Shown one piece after another: positions 16,944-25,574 of a DNA stretch of 64,000 nt. Both the position numbers and the translations under genes were made by a program. Positions within the stretch are counted from its first letter, which is position 1. Every line of letters begins with the position of its first letter. The notes under the pieces were generated by a model. That model saw only the letters and a list, made by a program, of their open reading frames with translations, was not told the origin of the DNA and did not search any database. The DNA is from a virus, in IMG/VR virus record IMGVR_UViG_3300042889_002648, positions 36,775 to 100,774 of that record; one strand, given 5' to 3'.

Positions 16944-17991
16944 AGTATTTTTCTTTAATATTTTGTGTTATAGTATTTCTTTTTAATTCAAGATCTTCGT
17001 CCGACCATACAATGTATAAATCATGGCCGTACTGTTTAATAGTATTTTCTTTAATATGGTTATAAGCAAGGTTTTCTTCTTTAGATCCAAAGCCTTTCCA
17101 CTCAGTTTCAGGACGCGCGTGCCAAAATGCACCATTATATTCAATTGTTATTTTTAATGATTGAATCGTAAAATCATAAAAGAAGTTCATGCCATTATAA
17201 TGATGCGCAAATTCTTTACTTCCGCGAATGCCCCAAAAGATATCATTTTTATTAACACCTAGTTTTCTAATACTTTTATAAAGCGGGATGAAAAATTTAA
17301 GTGATTCCTTTGAGCATTTGCCATTCACTGCAGTTGTGCCAAACCGTTCAATCAATGTAGCCTTTCGTTTTTCGTGCTGTGCTTTTAATTTAGTCGTACC
17401 TATATCAAACCCATATTTTTCAATATAATTTGCATATGATAACTCAGATTTTATAGAAATTTGTTTTCTGAGAATTTCCGACTCGTTTAAATCATAGCCT
17501 CTAGCAATCCAATATTCAATACAATTGGGTAAATATTCTTTATAACTTAAGCTGTTCAATTTAAATTTATGATGCTTCTTCTTTGAGTTTTTACTTTGCA
17601 ATTCAGAAACCTGCTTTTTGGCTTCTTCGGCAGATAAGCCTTTAGCAATCCAATAAGTAATCGTAAAGCATGAATTAATATTTACCGCTTTGGGCCGCGC
17701 CGCGTATGTGGTTTTTAACTTTTTACCTGAGCCTAAGCCATGTCTAATATCCGCTTTACGATATTGATTATTAGATGAATTGTATTCTGTGAATAATGAA
17801 ATATATGAATTTTCATTATTCATAAGTATGTCTTTAAACAATTCATATTTGCGCTTAAGGGACGATGATAGTTTTTTATGACCAATATATTCAGCTATAA
17901 ATTGAATAAAATATTGTTTTTTATCATCAGGCAATTTATTAATTATGTCACGTATGGGTTTTCTCTCTAATGGATCAGTAATAGCTATCAT
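16930..17991 (-). CDS. Vsr-like (EDxHD-type) homing endonuclease
   Basis: A 353-aa protein in the gap between the two halves of split intein 2. The C-terminal domain has FFYDFTIQSLKITIEYNG then WHARPE (residues 268-295), a Vsr-like PD-(D/E)XK core of the kind reported for homing enzymes in fractured phage genes. Two copies of a YWIA-(K/R)-G-x-(S/D) motif near residues 110 and 157 look like repeated DNA-binding modules. It likely promotes spread of the split-intein insertion by cutting intein-free helicase genes. Confidence 0.8.
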   Translation of the reverse strand: MIAITDPLERKPIRDIINKLPDDKKQYFIQFIAEYIGHKKLSSSLKRKYELFKDILMNNENSYISLFTEYNSSNNQYRKADIRHGLGSGKKLKTTYAARPKAVNINSCFTITYWIAKGLSAEEAKKQVSELQSKNSKKKHHKFKLNSLSYKEYLPNCIEYWIARGYDLNESEILRKQISIKSELSYANYIEKYGFDIGTTKLKAQHEKRKATLIERFGTTAVNGKCSKESLKFFIPLYKSIRKLGVNKNDIFWGIRGSKEFAHHYNGMNFFYDFTIQSLKITIEYNGAFWHARPETEWKGFGSKEENLAYNHIKENTIKQYGHDLYIVWSDEDLELKRNTITQNIKEKYYATA

Positions 17992-18022
17992 AAAATCTGT
18001 AGTATGATATTATTTATAATAA

Positions 18023-19201
18023 TTACATTTTGCCGAGTACAACAGATAGAATGTCTGAAACATTTAATCCGGTATTAACACTAATACGTTTAACATTCCC
18101 ATTGTTTTTACATGGAAATACATGATCCTTCGAAACAATTATTGATTTACCGCTTTCGGTTGTAATCTTTACACAATCTTTCATCTTATTATGATGCTTA
18201 AACATTACTGTTTTATATTCATCATTTGCAGTAATTTGGTCACCTAGTTTAACTTCATCGAGTGTTTTAACTTGTCCATCACGCATAGTAACGGATTCAG
18301 TAATAGCAATACATTCACTTGTATCCGTAATTTCGATATCACTGCTGGAATATCCCGCTCTTGTAACTTGAGTTGCGCTCCAGATAGGAACATTAAATTC
18401 AACAGCCAATCCACGAATTTCTTCAGCAATACTTTTGATAAGACTATAAGTATTGACACTACCGCTCAATCCTTTCATGCGACTACTCGCGCAAATGTTT
18501 AGATAATCAATATAAATGATGTCTGGCTCAAACTTCTTTTTCAATTTGAGTTCAAGTAACAATGCGCGAAAGTGACCAACGTGTGCGCTCGCGGTTGGAT
18601 ATTCTTTGACAACAAGTTTACCTTTGGTTTTATCGCTAATACCTTTAACCTTTGTGTTGAATGATGCTTTAGTCAAGTCTTTTAATTGGTCAATACGAAC
18701 ATCAAAAAGATTGGCATCAATACGTTCTGCAATCTTTTCTTCAGCCATTTCCATTGTAATGTATAGTACATTACGACCTTGTGCCAATGCAGCGCTTGCC
18801 ATGTGACACATACCTAAGCTCTTTCCGCAACCCGTATTATGTGAAGAAACACCATCAGTATAGTATCGGTGATTTTCATGCTCAACTTGAATATCAACGA
18901 TTGGAATTTGCTTTCCTGTTTTTGTAACAATACCAATTTGGTATCCGTCTTCAGTCAGATATTGCTGTTTTTTAAGAACTAGATCTTTTGCATATTGCCA
19001 ACCATCAATAGTTTCAAACAAGTGATTTTCATTGACTCGAATAACTTTTCCGCTATTAAGCAATAAAACGTATTCTTCCCACATTCCTTTATCAACAAAT
19101 GCTGATACGGGAACAAAACCATCGGGTGAATCTACTTCTATTGTGTATCCTGCATTCAGGAGCTCTTCAATTTCTTTAATTTTAATAATTTTTTCGGTCA
19201 T
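18023..19201 (-). CDS. gp41-type helicase, middle piece between two split inteins
   Basis: A 392-aa protein in three parts. Residues 1-122 are C-intein 1, ending YYTDGVSSHN. Residues 123-296 are helicase core: TGCGKS completes the Walker A, then LYITMEMAEE near 150, IIYIDYLNI near 214 (Walker B) and IWSATQVTRAGYSSSDIEIT near 272. Residues 297-392 are N-intein 2, starting CIAITESVTM and including SKDHVFPC. Function needs splicing to both partner pieces. A trailing-edge endonuclease gene follows. Confidence 0.92.
   Translation of the reverse strand: MTEKIIKIKEIEELLNAGYTIEVDSPDGFVPVSAFVDKGMWEEYVLLLNSGKVIRVNENHLFETIDGWQYAKDLVLKKQQYLTEDGYQIGIVTKTGKQIPIVDIQVEHENHRYYTDGVSSHNTGCGKSLGMCHMASAALAQGRNVLYITMEMAEEKIAERIDANLFDVRIDQLKDLTKASFNTKVKGISDKTKGKLVVKEYPTASAHVGHFRALLLELKLKKKFEPDIIYIDYLNICASSRMKGLSGSVNTYSLIKSIAEEIRGLAVEFNVPIWSATQVTRAGYSSSDIEITDTSECIAITESVTMRDGQVKTLDEVKLGDQITANDEYKTVMFKHHNKMKDCVKITTESGKSIIVSKDHVFPCKNNGNVKRISVNTGLNVSDILSVVLGKM
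18026..18313 (-). other. N-intein 2 (96 aa)
   Basis: Starts at Cys1 after the extein sequence ITDTSE. Block A is CIAITESVTMRDG, with the TxxH-like block B region around SIIVSKDHVFP. The length is normal for an N-intein split at the usual endonuclease position. Confidence 0.85.
18836..19201 (-). other. C-intein 1 (122 aa, atypical split)
   Basis: Contains nearly the whole intein fold: a block B-like VNENHLF near residue 57, IPIVDIQVEHENHRYYTDG as block F and SSHN as block G, then Thr+1. It pairs with an 18-aa N-intein. Confidence 0.85.
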
Positions 19202-19217
19202 ATAAAGGTGTGATTTG

Positions 19218-19225
19218 TATAAATA
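19218..19225 (+). promoter_or_regulatory. Plus-strand late-type box for the HNH gene
   Basis: TATAAATA on the plus strand, 30 nt before the likely HNH start at 19255. It is the only such box I found on this strand in front of a gene. Confidence 0.45.
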
Positions 19226-19254
19226 TAATGTTAGCTGGAACAGGAATCAATCTT

Positions 19255-20070
19255 ATGAAATTTTACGCTCGAATCTATTATAACATATGTAATGAAAATG
19301 TAAATAACAAAATTCATTATTGTAAAGGATCAAACATACATAAACATCATATCATTCCACGACATGCGGGCGGCGGAGAAGATGAAAGTAATTTTACTTA
19401 CCTTAGTATTAGACAGCATATAGCAGCACATTTCTTATTGTGGAAAATTCATGGTATGGTTAATGACCTACGATCAATGCATATGCTAGGAGCAAATTTA
19501 ACATATGAACAAAGACGTATTGTTGGCAAATGGTGTTATGAGAATAAGATAGGAATGTTTTCAATTGGTAAGGAAGATCGAGCTGAAATTTCACGTAAAG
19601 GAATTAAGACACAAATTAAAAATAAATTAGGCATTCACAATCCAGAAAACTTTTCAAAATTTGCATCACTTGGTGGAAAAGCTTCAATAATTTCGCCCAA
19701 TAACCCATGGGCGTATTGGGCCTCAAAGGAAGGCCGCTCGAAGCGTGGACATATGGGAGGAAAATCACATATTGGTAAATTATGGATTCATAAAAACGAT
19801 GTTATAACACGATGTCTTTATAATGAAATTCAACAAAAAATTGATGAAGGATGGCAATACGGTATGAAAGATGGTGGAAAAGAATATGTGAATAACGGAG
19901 AAAAAACATTTCGTATTGAAACCAATAAGATATTTGAATTGCTTTTGCGTGGTTGGCAATTAGGAAAAGCACGCAATTACCAACCAGATCGCAAGCGGTC
20001 TAAGAAAGAATTTTCTTATGAATCCTTACTCGAATTGGAGTCTCAGGGTGAACACAGCCGGCAAGAATAA
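19255..20070 (+). CDS. HNH homing endonuclease in split-intein gap
   Basis: The one convincing plus-strand gene. The HNH domain is at residues 25-65 of this start (KHHIIPRHAGGGEDESNFTY, then HIAAHFLLWKIHG). The C-terminal part has repeated W-x-x-G DNA-contact modules (KLWIHKNDVITR, EGWQYGMKDGG, YVNNGEKTF, RGWQLGKA) typical of phage homing enzymes. It sits between the N- and C-parts of split intein 1. Its 3' end overlaps the end of the helicase N piece by 71 nt on the other strand. An upstream Met at 19228 or 19210 is possible. Confidence 0.82.
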   Translation: MKFYARIYYNICNENVNNKIHYCKGSNIHKHHIIPRHAGGGEDESNFTYLSIRQHIAAHFLLWKIHGMVNDLRSMHMLGANLTYEQRRIVGKWCYENKIGMFSIGKEDRAEISRKGIKTQIKNKLGIHNPENFSKFASLGGKASIISPNNPWAYWASKEGRSKRGHMGGKSHIGKLWIHKNDVITRCLYNEIQQKIDEGWQYGMKDGGKEYVNNGEKTFRIETNKIFELLLRGWQLGKARNYQPDRKRSKKEFSYESLLELESQGEHSRQE

Positions 20071-20650
20071 TATTAAGCGTCTTGCGTGGTATACCTCCGC
20101 CTGTAATAACATTAAACATATCAAGATCAAATGGTATCTTATCTTCGGTCTTATGATAAAATTCATAACGGCTTTCAGCATTCTCAAGGTAATCGTGTCC
20201 TACATTTGTATCAAAAGTGACGCTTAATGCTTTACTTAATATAGTAGGAATTGAGCCTTCACTCTTTTCAAGATCTTTACCATCAATGATAGAGATTGAC
20301 TCCATGATGGCAAGATATACTGCACGGTCCTTACACCATTTTTCGGTACTATCAATAATCCATTGCTCGTCAACCGTTAGGTGTTCTGATAATGCATTGA
20401 TGTAATAGTTAACCTCGGCTGCATTGGCATTACGACTAGCGTCAGACGCCTTATATTCAATACTTAATGCTGTACTGTTTGGCAGCTTATTATACTTGGT
20501 AATAAACTTTAAGATAGCCTCATATATAGTGCGATGAATACCATCAAAATATTCAGGCTTTATGTGTGGCAGCGCTTTGCGACAAAATACTTCATTGTGT
20601 ATAAGATTGTTAATGATTGTTGTTTCAAGATTTGTCTCCATGTTTTCCAA
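20000..20650 (-). CDS. gp41-type helicase, N-terminal piece with 18-aa N-intein
   Basis: A 216-aa protein. Residues 1-198 are the helicase N domain and linker ending KTLNIILAG, the first half of the Walker A. Residues 199-216 are a very short N-intein, CVHPETPIRVRIHKKILS. Splicing to the middle piece would rebuild LAG-TGCGKS. The gene is translated from a start that overlaps the upstream gene by 26 nt. Without trans-splicing no ATPase site exists in any single piece. Confidence 0.92.
   Translation of the reverse strand: MENMETNLETTIINNLIHNEVFCRKALPHIKPEYFDGIHRTIYEAILKFITKYNKLPNSTALSIEYKASDASRNANAAEVNYYINALSEHLTVDEQWIIDSTEKWCKDRAVYLAIMESISIIDGKDLEKSEGSIPTILSKALSVTFDTNVGHDYLENAESRYEFYHKTEDKIPFDLDMFNVITGGGIPRKTLNIILAGCVHPETPIRVRIHKKILS
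20003..20056 (-). other. N-intein 1 (18 aa)
   Basis: Only block A of an intein (Cys1, V-H-P-E-T-P-I). Comparable in size to the few known atypically split inteins with N-parts under about 30 aa. Confidence 0.8.
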
Positions 20651-20933
20651 TTTTGTATTCCTGATTTGTTAAGATATCGCACAAGACATCACCAGCAAAG
20701 TTTTTAAAGTCGGTGTCTGCGTTTAAGTCAATTATATCAAAACACGCTGGTTTGTAAATAATTTTATAGTCAAAATTTAATTGACACTTATCATGTTTCA
20801 CATCTTCATCTACGCTTATGGTACCATACTTATATCGTATTCCATAGTACTTTGCGTTTGTGCATTGGATCCCACAAACATTTTGGTTTGCGGGATCGTC
20901 AATGAAAATATAGTCGCTTATTTCACTGGGCAT
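20625..20933 (-). CDS. Hypothetical protein
   Basis: A 102-aa protein with FIDDPANQNVCGIQCTN near residue 10 and CDILTNQEYKIG near the end. It lies between uvsX and the helicase N piece in the same operon. No family recognised. Confidence 0.55.
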   Translation of the reverse strand: MPSEISDYIFIDDPANQNVCGIQCTNAKYYGIRYKYGTISVDEDVKHDKCQLNFDYKIIYKPACFDIIDLNADTDFKNFAGDVLCDILTNQEYKIGKHGDKS

Positions 20934-20938
20934 ATCCT

Positions 20939-22009
20939 TTATGCTTCGTCTTCGTGTAAGTCAACCATCGCGTCTTCGCTATCCGTAATCATGTCGCGTA
21001 AGCCAATGGTATACTTGTTCTTAATGTAATCTGCAAAATCAGTATTCTTAAATACGTTTTCCCAGAACTCTTTGGTCATGGTTGCAGCTTCACGCAATGA
21101 ACCGCTAAGATCGGTTTTGGTTGCAGGGTTATGCGCAACATACCATCCGTTCTTTGGCTTCACTACATATCCAGCATCAACCGCAACAGCAAGTAATCCA
21201 CTCCATTTTTCAATACCGCCTTTCCAACTTACACTAATTGGAATCTTGCTCTTTTCTTTAACAAAGCGGCTCTTCTCTACATTGATTACAAAGTGATAGC
21301 CTTGAATTTCGGTACCATCTTTATCTTGTTGGCGACCAATAATCCAAACATTGTCCGCACTATACATGATGCCAGTTCCACCGCTAACAATAGCTTTTGG
21401 GAACAAGCCAATTTCTTGATAGGTATGGTTGATTGCAAGCAAGCAAATGTTTTTCATTGTAAGGTATGGCGTAACCATACGGAACAATCCTTTAAGCGCT
21501 TTAGCACGTGTCATATCGGCCACGCTCTTTTCATTCATTGCATCTTCAAGTTCTTTCTTACTTGCAAGGTTACCAACACTATCAATAACAATAATTACCT
21601 TATCTTTGCGCTCCATCTGCTCAAGCTGATTCACAATATCAAACTTAAGTTCTTCAATGTTTTTAATAGGAATATGCAAGACACGCTTTGTGTCAATACC
21701 AAAGCTCTCAAAGTAACTCTGAGGACTGCCAAATTCACTATCATAAAACATAAGACATGCATCGCTATGTTTCTTAAGATATGCACTTGCCATAAGTAGT
21801 GCAAAGCTGGTCTTAAAGTGTTTACTTGGACCTGCAAGTACTGTTAGTCCACTTGTTAATCCAGCATCAATGCTACCTCCAAGTGCAACATTAATCATTG
21901 GTACGCTTGTTGTAGTAATATCTTTCTCAGCATAAAATTCACTATCTGATAGGACATCCGCTTCTTTAATGCGGCAATTCTTTTTTAGTTTCTCTAGTAT
22001 ATTTGACAT
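20939..22009 (-). CDS. uvsX: UvsX RecA-like recombinase
   Basis: A 356-aa strand-exchange protein that drives recombination-dependent replication and repair. The Walker A is GPSKHFKTS near residue 60 (T4: GPSKSFKS) and the Walker B VIIVIDSVG near 138. The mobile loop GGTGIMYSADNVWIIGRQ lies near 210. The acidic tail (DSEDAMVDLHEDEA) is usual. An early promoter lies 25 nt upstream and would also serve the helicase pieces. Confidence 0.93.
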   Translation of the reverse strand: MSNILEKLKKNCRIKEADVLSDSEFYAEKDITTTSVPMINVALGGSIDAGLTSGLTVLAGPSKHFKTSFALLMASAYLKKHSDACLMFYDSEFGSPQSYFESFGIDTKRVLHIPIKNIEELKFDIVNQLEQMERKDKVIIVIDSVGNLASKKELEDAMNEKSVADMTRAKALKGLFRMVTPYLTMKNICLLAINHTYQEIGLFPKAIVSGGTGIMYSADNVWIIGRQQDKDGTEIQGYHFVINVEKSRFVKEKSKIPISVSWKGGIEKWSGLLAVAVDAGYVVKPKNGWYVAHNPATKTDLSGSLREAATMTKEFWENVFKNTDFADYIKNKYTIGLRDMITDSEDAMVDLHEDEA

Positions 22010-22032
22010 AATTTAATTTATTTTGTATAGTT

Positions 22033-22061
22033 ATTATATACGGTTTTTTCTTCAATGTAAA
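22033..22061 (-). promoter_or_regulatory. Early sigma70-type promoter of uvsX
   Basis: Minus strand TTTACA, 17 bp, TATAAT. The -35 box overlaps the last codons of the methyltransferase gene. Confidence 0.72.
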
Positions 22062-23284
22062 TGGAAAAATGCATCGAGTGGCTCAGTATTTGACTCTTCT
22101 TTAACGGTTAGAGCGCTGCTGTATACCTGTGACTTGTTATTTTGTTTGACATATGAACTTGGTCCAAAGTCAGTTTGACCAGCTAGGTAAGCCATGATCC
22201 CACGCATCATATCCGCAGCGGTACTCACAGGTACGTTTTGACATATATGATTAATCTTAGAGCGTGGATTATCACCAGCTAGGTTAAAGTCATCAGGCAT
22301 TTTCATAATGCGCATACATTCACGAACGGTAACAAATCGTCCAGTATATGCATTAATCAAATAGTGTGGCTGCGCGCCAATGAGTGAAGGAATTTCACCT
22401 TTGCCCATTGTAATACCATGCGCCCAGTAACCTTTCCCATCTTCAAGTTTCTTTTGCATTGCAACTGCACGGTCAGCAAAACGATCATATCCTTTATTAC
22501 GCATCCAATCAGCAACATCATATAGTGTGCCATCAAATCCACGATCAGATTCTACAATACAATTTGTTGACTTATTGATTTTGTTAAAGTAGTCCATGAT
22601 TGTTTCCGATCCTGTCTTGTGCATGCAATAGCGGAGCCATGGGTTATCCATCGGATCATCGTTATTTCCGCGTATATTCATTGGATCATTTGGATCAATG
22701 GCACGTTCAAAGATACGTTCAACCGGCTCAAATTCACGACGGTGCCATGGGAATATTGGAGCGCGCTCACTGCGCGTAAAGAAGTAGAATGTACGCGGAC
22801 GCTTTTGTGCAAGACCATGCAAGCGGCTTTCTGTATAATACAAGTTAAGACTATAACCATAACGCTGCCCAATTTCATATAGGCGATCCGCTACAGGTGC
22901 GCCTGCACTCGTATATAGACGCGGCGCATTCTCTCCCCAAAATACTTTAGGTCCAATCTCACTCAATACATATTCTGCTGTGGTATATAACCAATCATTC
23001 ACTGCACTATTTGCGCTGCTGCTTACGCTCAAGCTGCTAAGACCTGCGCATGGGCACACACTATTTACAACATCAACAGTTGATGGCTTATATGTTTTAT
23101 CTTCATCGAGAAATACATAGTCACCAGTCCATCCACGCTTTTCGCGAATGTATTGTATATAATGACTATCATTATTTTTAAACGGACTATAACTCAAGAC
23201 ATATTCTGGGAGCTGTCCATTTGTCGCTTCCATGATTCCTAAACTCTCTCCGCCAATAAGCGGGATTATTGATGCATACTTCAT
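22052..23284 (-). CDS. DNA cytosine-C5 methyltransferase-like protein
   Basis: A 410-aa protein with C5-methyltransferase order: a SAM-loop-like PLIGGESLGIMEA at residue 8, the catalytic Pro-Cys in VCPCAGLSSLS near 77, FWGENAPRL near 115 (ENV-type motif VI) and AQKRPRTFYF near 153 (QxRxR motif VIII). The target-recognition region follows. It acts on DNA cytosine. Its neighbours (glycosyltransferase, sugar genes, a dCMP-hydroxymethylase-like gene) suggest a part in base hypermodification and not only in restriction evasion. Confidence 0.82.
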   Translation of the reverse strand: MKYASIIPLIGGESLGIMEATNGQLPEYVLSYSPFKNNDSHYIQYIREKRGWTGDYVFLDEDKTYKPSTVDVVNSVCPCAGLSSLSVSSSANSAVNDWLYTTAEYVLSEIGPKVFWGENAPRLYTSAGAPVADRLYEIGQRYGYSLNLYYTESRLHGLAQKRPRTFYFFTRSERAPIFPWHRREFEPVERIFERAIDPNDPMNIRGNNDDPMDNPWLRYCMHKTGSETIMDYFNKINKSTNCIVESDRGFDGTLYDVADWMRNKGYDRFADRAVAMQKKLEDGKGYWAHGITMGKGEIPSLIGAQPHYLINAYTGRFVTVRECMRIMKMPDDFNLAGDNPRSKINHICQNVPVSTAADMMRGIMAYLAGQTDFGPSSYVKQNNKSQVYSSALTVKEESNTEPLDAFFHLH

Positions 23285-23287
23285 ATA

Positions 23288-24556
23288 TTAATTTATAATT
23301 GCTTTAAGGCTATTCATTGTAGTGCGATTTAGTAATGTGCCATCGCGATGTTCTGTTGTGATCATATTCTTTAGGTTGGTTAAGAGTGTTTGATATGCGT
23401 CAGGGTTTTCTTCAAGAAAACTAATGCGCTTAAACAACTCCTTACTATCTGGCACTCTCAAAAACTCAGGAGCCTTCAAGTTATTTTGTTCATCATATGT
23501 TGGATGTAAGAATGGTATGACGCCATGATTTATCAGTTCCCAAAACTTCATTGTAGTCCATCCCTTCTTAATGGGAATACAATATGAATATTTAACACGT
23601 GGTAATAGACGTTGTAACTCCTCATAGGGTAAACTACCTTTAAAGCGAGAGTCATCCCCAATTGTTTCAGGATCCCACTTTCCATAAATCTCAACATCTT
23701 GTACACCATCAAGAATACTATTCTTTAGCATATCATAGCGTGAAGGACGTCCTTCGTTTAATACTACAAGAAATGATACATCCTTTTCAACTGGCGGGGA
23801 CTCAACTGTAGGCTCGTCATTAAAGAAACTATCAAGTGTGCACTCATCTGGCGCTGCCGGCGGTGGATCAATCAAATAGATTGTTTCCATTGATGCATAC
23901 AAACATTCAAGTGGAAAACTATTTACCGTGTTATCTTTATATGCAATACGATGCTTGTATTGTATGGTCTCGTTATATTGTGATAGGACTGCACCAGGCG
24001 CATGCATAATATCTTTAGCCATAAATGGAAAATACCGCGGATCATTTACAATTAAAATGTATGGCACACGATATTCATTTAGGTATGATGCTAGCGGACC
24101 AGTGTAACATCCAATCATTTCAATAGGGGTTGACTCCTGTGTTGGATTTTTCATTTGAGTGCAACGGTATGGAATATTCGTTGTTGCATTTGGTCCTGCA
24201 ATAATGATTCCACCATCCATCTCTAATCCCGCACGTTTTGATTCTGCAGCCCAGTGATCTACGTATGCAACACGACCACCTAGTTTTGTAACAGTGTGGT
24301 TCTTCTTAAAGTTTTTCCAACCTTCGCCCCAGATATCGTGTACATTACCGTGACGATTAATACGATTGCGCTCACGCTCATCCAAACGGCTATAGTCATT
24401 ACTGCCTAGCAGGTAAAAGTTTACCTCAGGATTATGATAAAAAAGGTTTTCGTAATATGTAGGAGCTTCATTATCTCCGCCAATAGAGCCCCATGACTTG
24501 CGATTAAACAAGATGCTCTTTCCTAACTTTCCAACAAATATATTCATATTATCCAA
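23288..24556 (-). CDS. GT-B type glycosyltransferase
   Basis: A 422-aa protein. The C-terminal half has a GT-B nucleotide-sugar domain: IYGKWDPETIGDDSRFKG near 306, LPYEELQRLLPRVKYSYCIP near 324 and KFWELINHGVIPFLHPTYDE near 353, with the Glu that binds the sugar nucleotide. The N half is an acceptor domain. Candidates for the acceptor are hydroxymethylated cytosine in phage DNA or a glycan. It overlaps the epimerase gene by 8 nt. Confidence 0.7.
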   Translation of the reverse strand: MDNMNIFVGKLGKSILFNRKSWGSIGGDNEAPTYYENLFYHNPEVNFYLLGSNDYSRLDERERNRINRHGNVHDIWGEGWKNFKKNHTVTKLGGRVAYVDHWAAESKRAGLEMDGGIIIAGPNATTNIPYRCTQMKNPTQESTPIEMIGCYTGPLASYLNEYRVPYILIVNDPRYFPFMAKDIMHAPGAVLSQYNETIQYKHRIAYKDNTVNSFPLECLYASMETIYLIDPPPAAPDECTLDSFFNDEPTVESPPVEKDVSFLVVLNEGRPSRYDMLKNSILDGVQDVEIYGKWDPETIGDDSRFKGSLPYEELQRLLPRVKYSYCIPIKKGWTTMKFWELINHGVIPFLHPTYDEQNNLKAPEFLRVPDSKELFKRISFLEENPDAYQTLLTNLKNMITTEHRDGTLLNRTTMNSLKAIIN

Positions 24557-25568
24557 TCTTTACGTTTTCAATGTTTATGTTGCTCATATATGTAGACGGC
24601 ACAATTGCGCCGCGCGCTATTTCAGCTTCAAGGTAACATACGGTATCATCCAGTGCAACAGCAATGCTGTGTGTTGGCTCCCAGCCCAACCCCTTCGCTT
24701 TAGTGATATCAGCATAAATATCAAATGCTTCTCCGTTAATCTCTGGCATATATGTATAGGTGATTTCTTGTGGTATATCATAACCACGCTTGCGCAATAC
24801 ATCGCCTACAATAGAACCAATTTCAAGTAGGCTATAACTTTCGCCACGCCCAAGATTATATGTTTCTCCAATGGTACGAGAGTCTTTCATTGCAAGTAAA
24901 TGGAAACTATTAATATCATTCACGTGAATAAAGTCACGACGACGTGCGCCATCTCCAAATATGATTGGGTGATTGCCTGCCATAAGTCGTATTGCAAATC
25001 CTGCAAAGAGTGGCGGCACTGTGCGACGATAGTCTTGAATAGGACCTGCTACATTAAAGTAACGCAATGCTGTATATTCTAATCCTTTGGTGCGCGCATA
25101 ACTCTCTGCCATAAGAGCAACACATGATTTGGATGTACTATAGAATGTTGTGGGATCGCTTTGATCTTCACAAAATCCGTGCTGTGGTAATGCACAATTT
25201 TCATATACTGCACTTGTTTCTGAAAAGATAATTCTTGGGCAGCCATGCTCTAGGAGTGCATCAAATACATTCAATGAACCATAGACATTATTTAACAGCG
25301 CGCTTGCGGAGTCACGATGACAGTCATAAATGCTAACAAGTCCTGCAAAGTGGAATGTAACAGCTGGCTTGACGCGGCCCACATAGTCAAAAAGTGTTTC
25401 ACGTGATGTGATATCTCCTTTGCAAAAATTCACACGATCATGAACGGCTGGAATGTATGATCCTTGTGCAAGGTTATCATAAACATATACATCATGCCCT
25501 TCATCCAATAAGCTTGGGATTAAATTTGTACCGACAAAACCGGCACCTCCTGTAATTAGTACTTTCAT
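24549..25568 (-). CDS. NAD-dependent sugar epimerase/dehydratase (extended SDR)
   Basis: A 339-aa GalE-like enzyme. The NAD-binding GGAGFVG is at residue 7, SETSAVYEN near 116, and the catalytic Tyr-x-x-x-Lys is YSTSK near 141. The substrate-binding RDFIHVNDI near 207 is standard. It should interconvert a nucleotide-linked sugar, likely to feed the adjacent glycosyltransferase. Confidence 0.85.
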   Translation of the reverse strand: MKVLITGGAGFVGTNLIPSLLDEGHDVYVYDNLAQGSYIPAVHDRVNFCKGDITSRETLFDYVGRVKPAVTFHFAGLVSIYDCHRDSASALLNNVYGSLNVFDALLEHGCPRIIFSETSAVYENCALPQHGFCEDQSDPTTFYSTSKSCVALMAESYARTKGLEYTALRYFNVAGPIQDYRRTVPPLFAGFAIRLMAGNHPIIFGDGARRRDFIHVNDINSFHLLAMKDSRTIGETYNLGRGESYSLLEIGSIVGDVLRKRGYDIPQEITYTYMPEINGEAFDIYADITKAKGLGWEPTHSIAVALDDTVCYLEAEIARGAIVPSTYMSNINIENVKIG

Positions 25569-25574
25569 ATTGAG

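Noticed and set aside
16395-20650. Helicase pieces as a decayed pseudogene
   Set aside because: Both break points match exact intein ends with Cys1 and terminal Asn, and extein sequence is unbroken across them, so trans-splicing explains the split better than decay.
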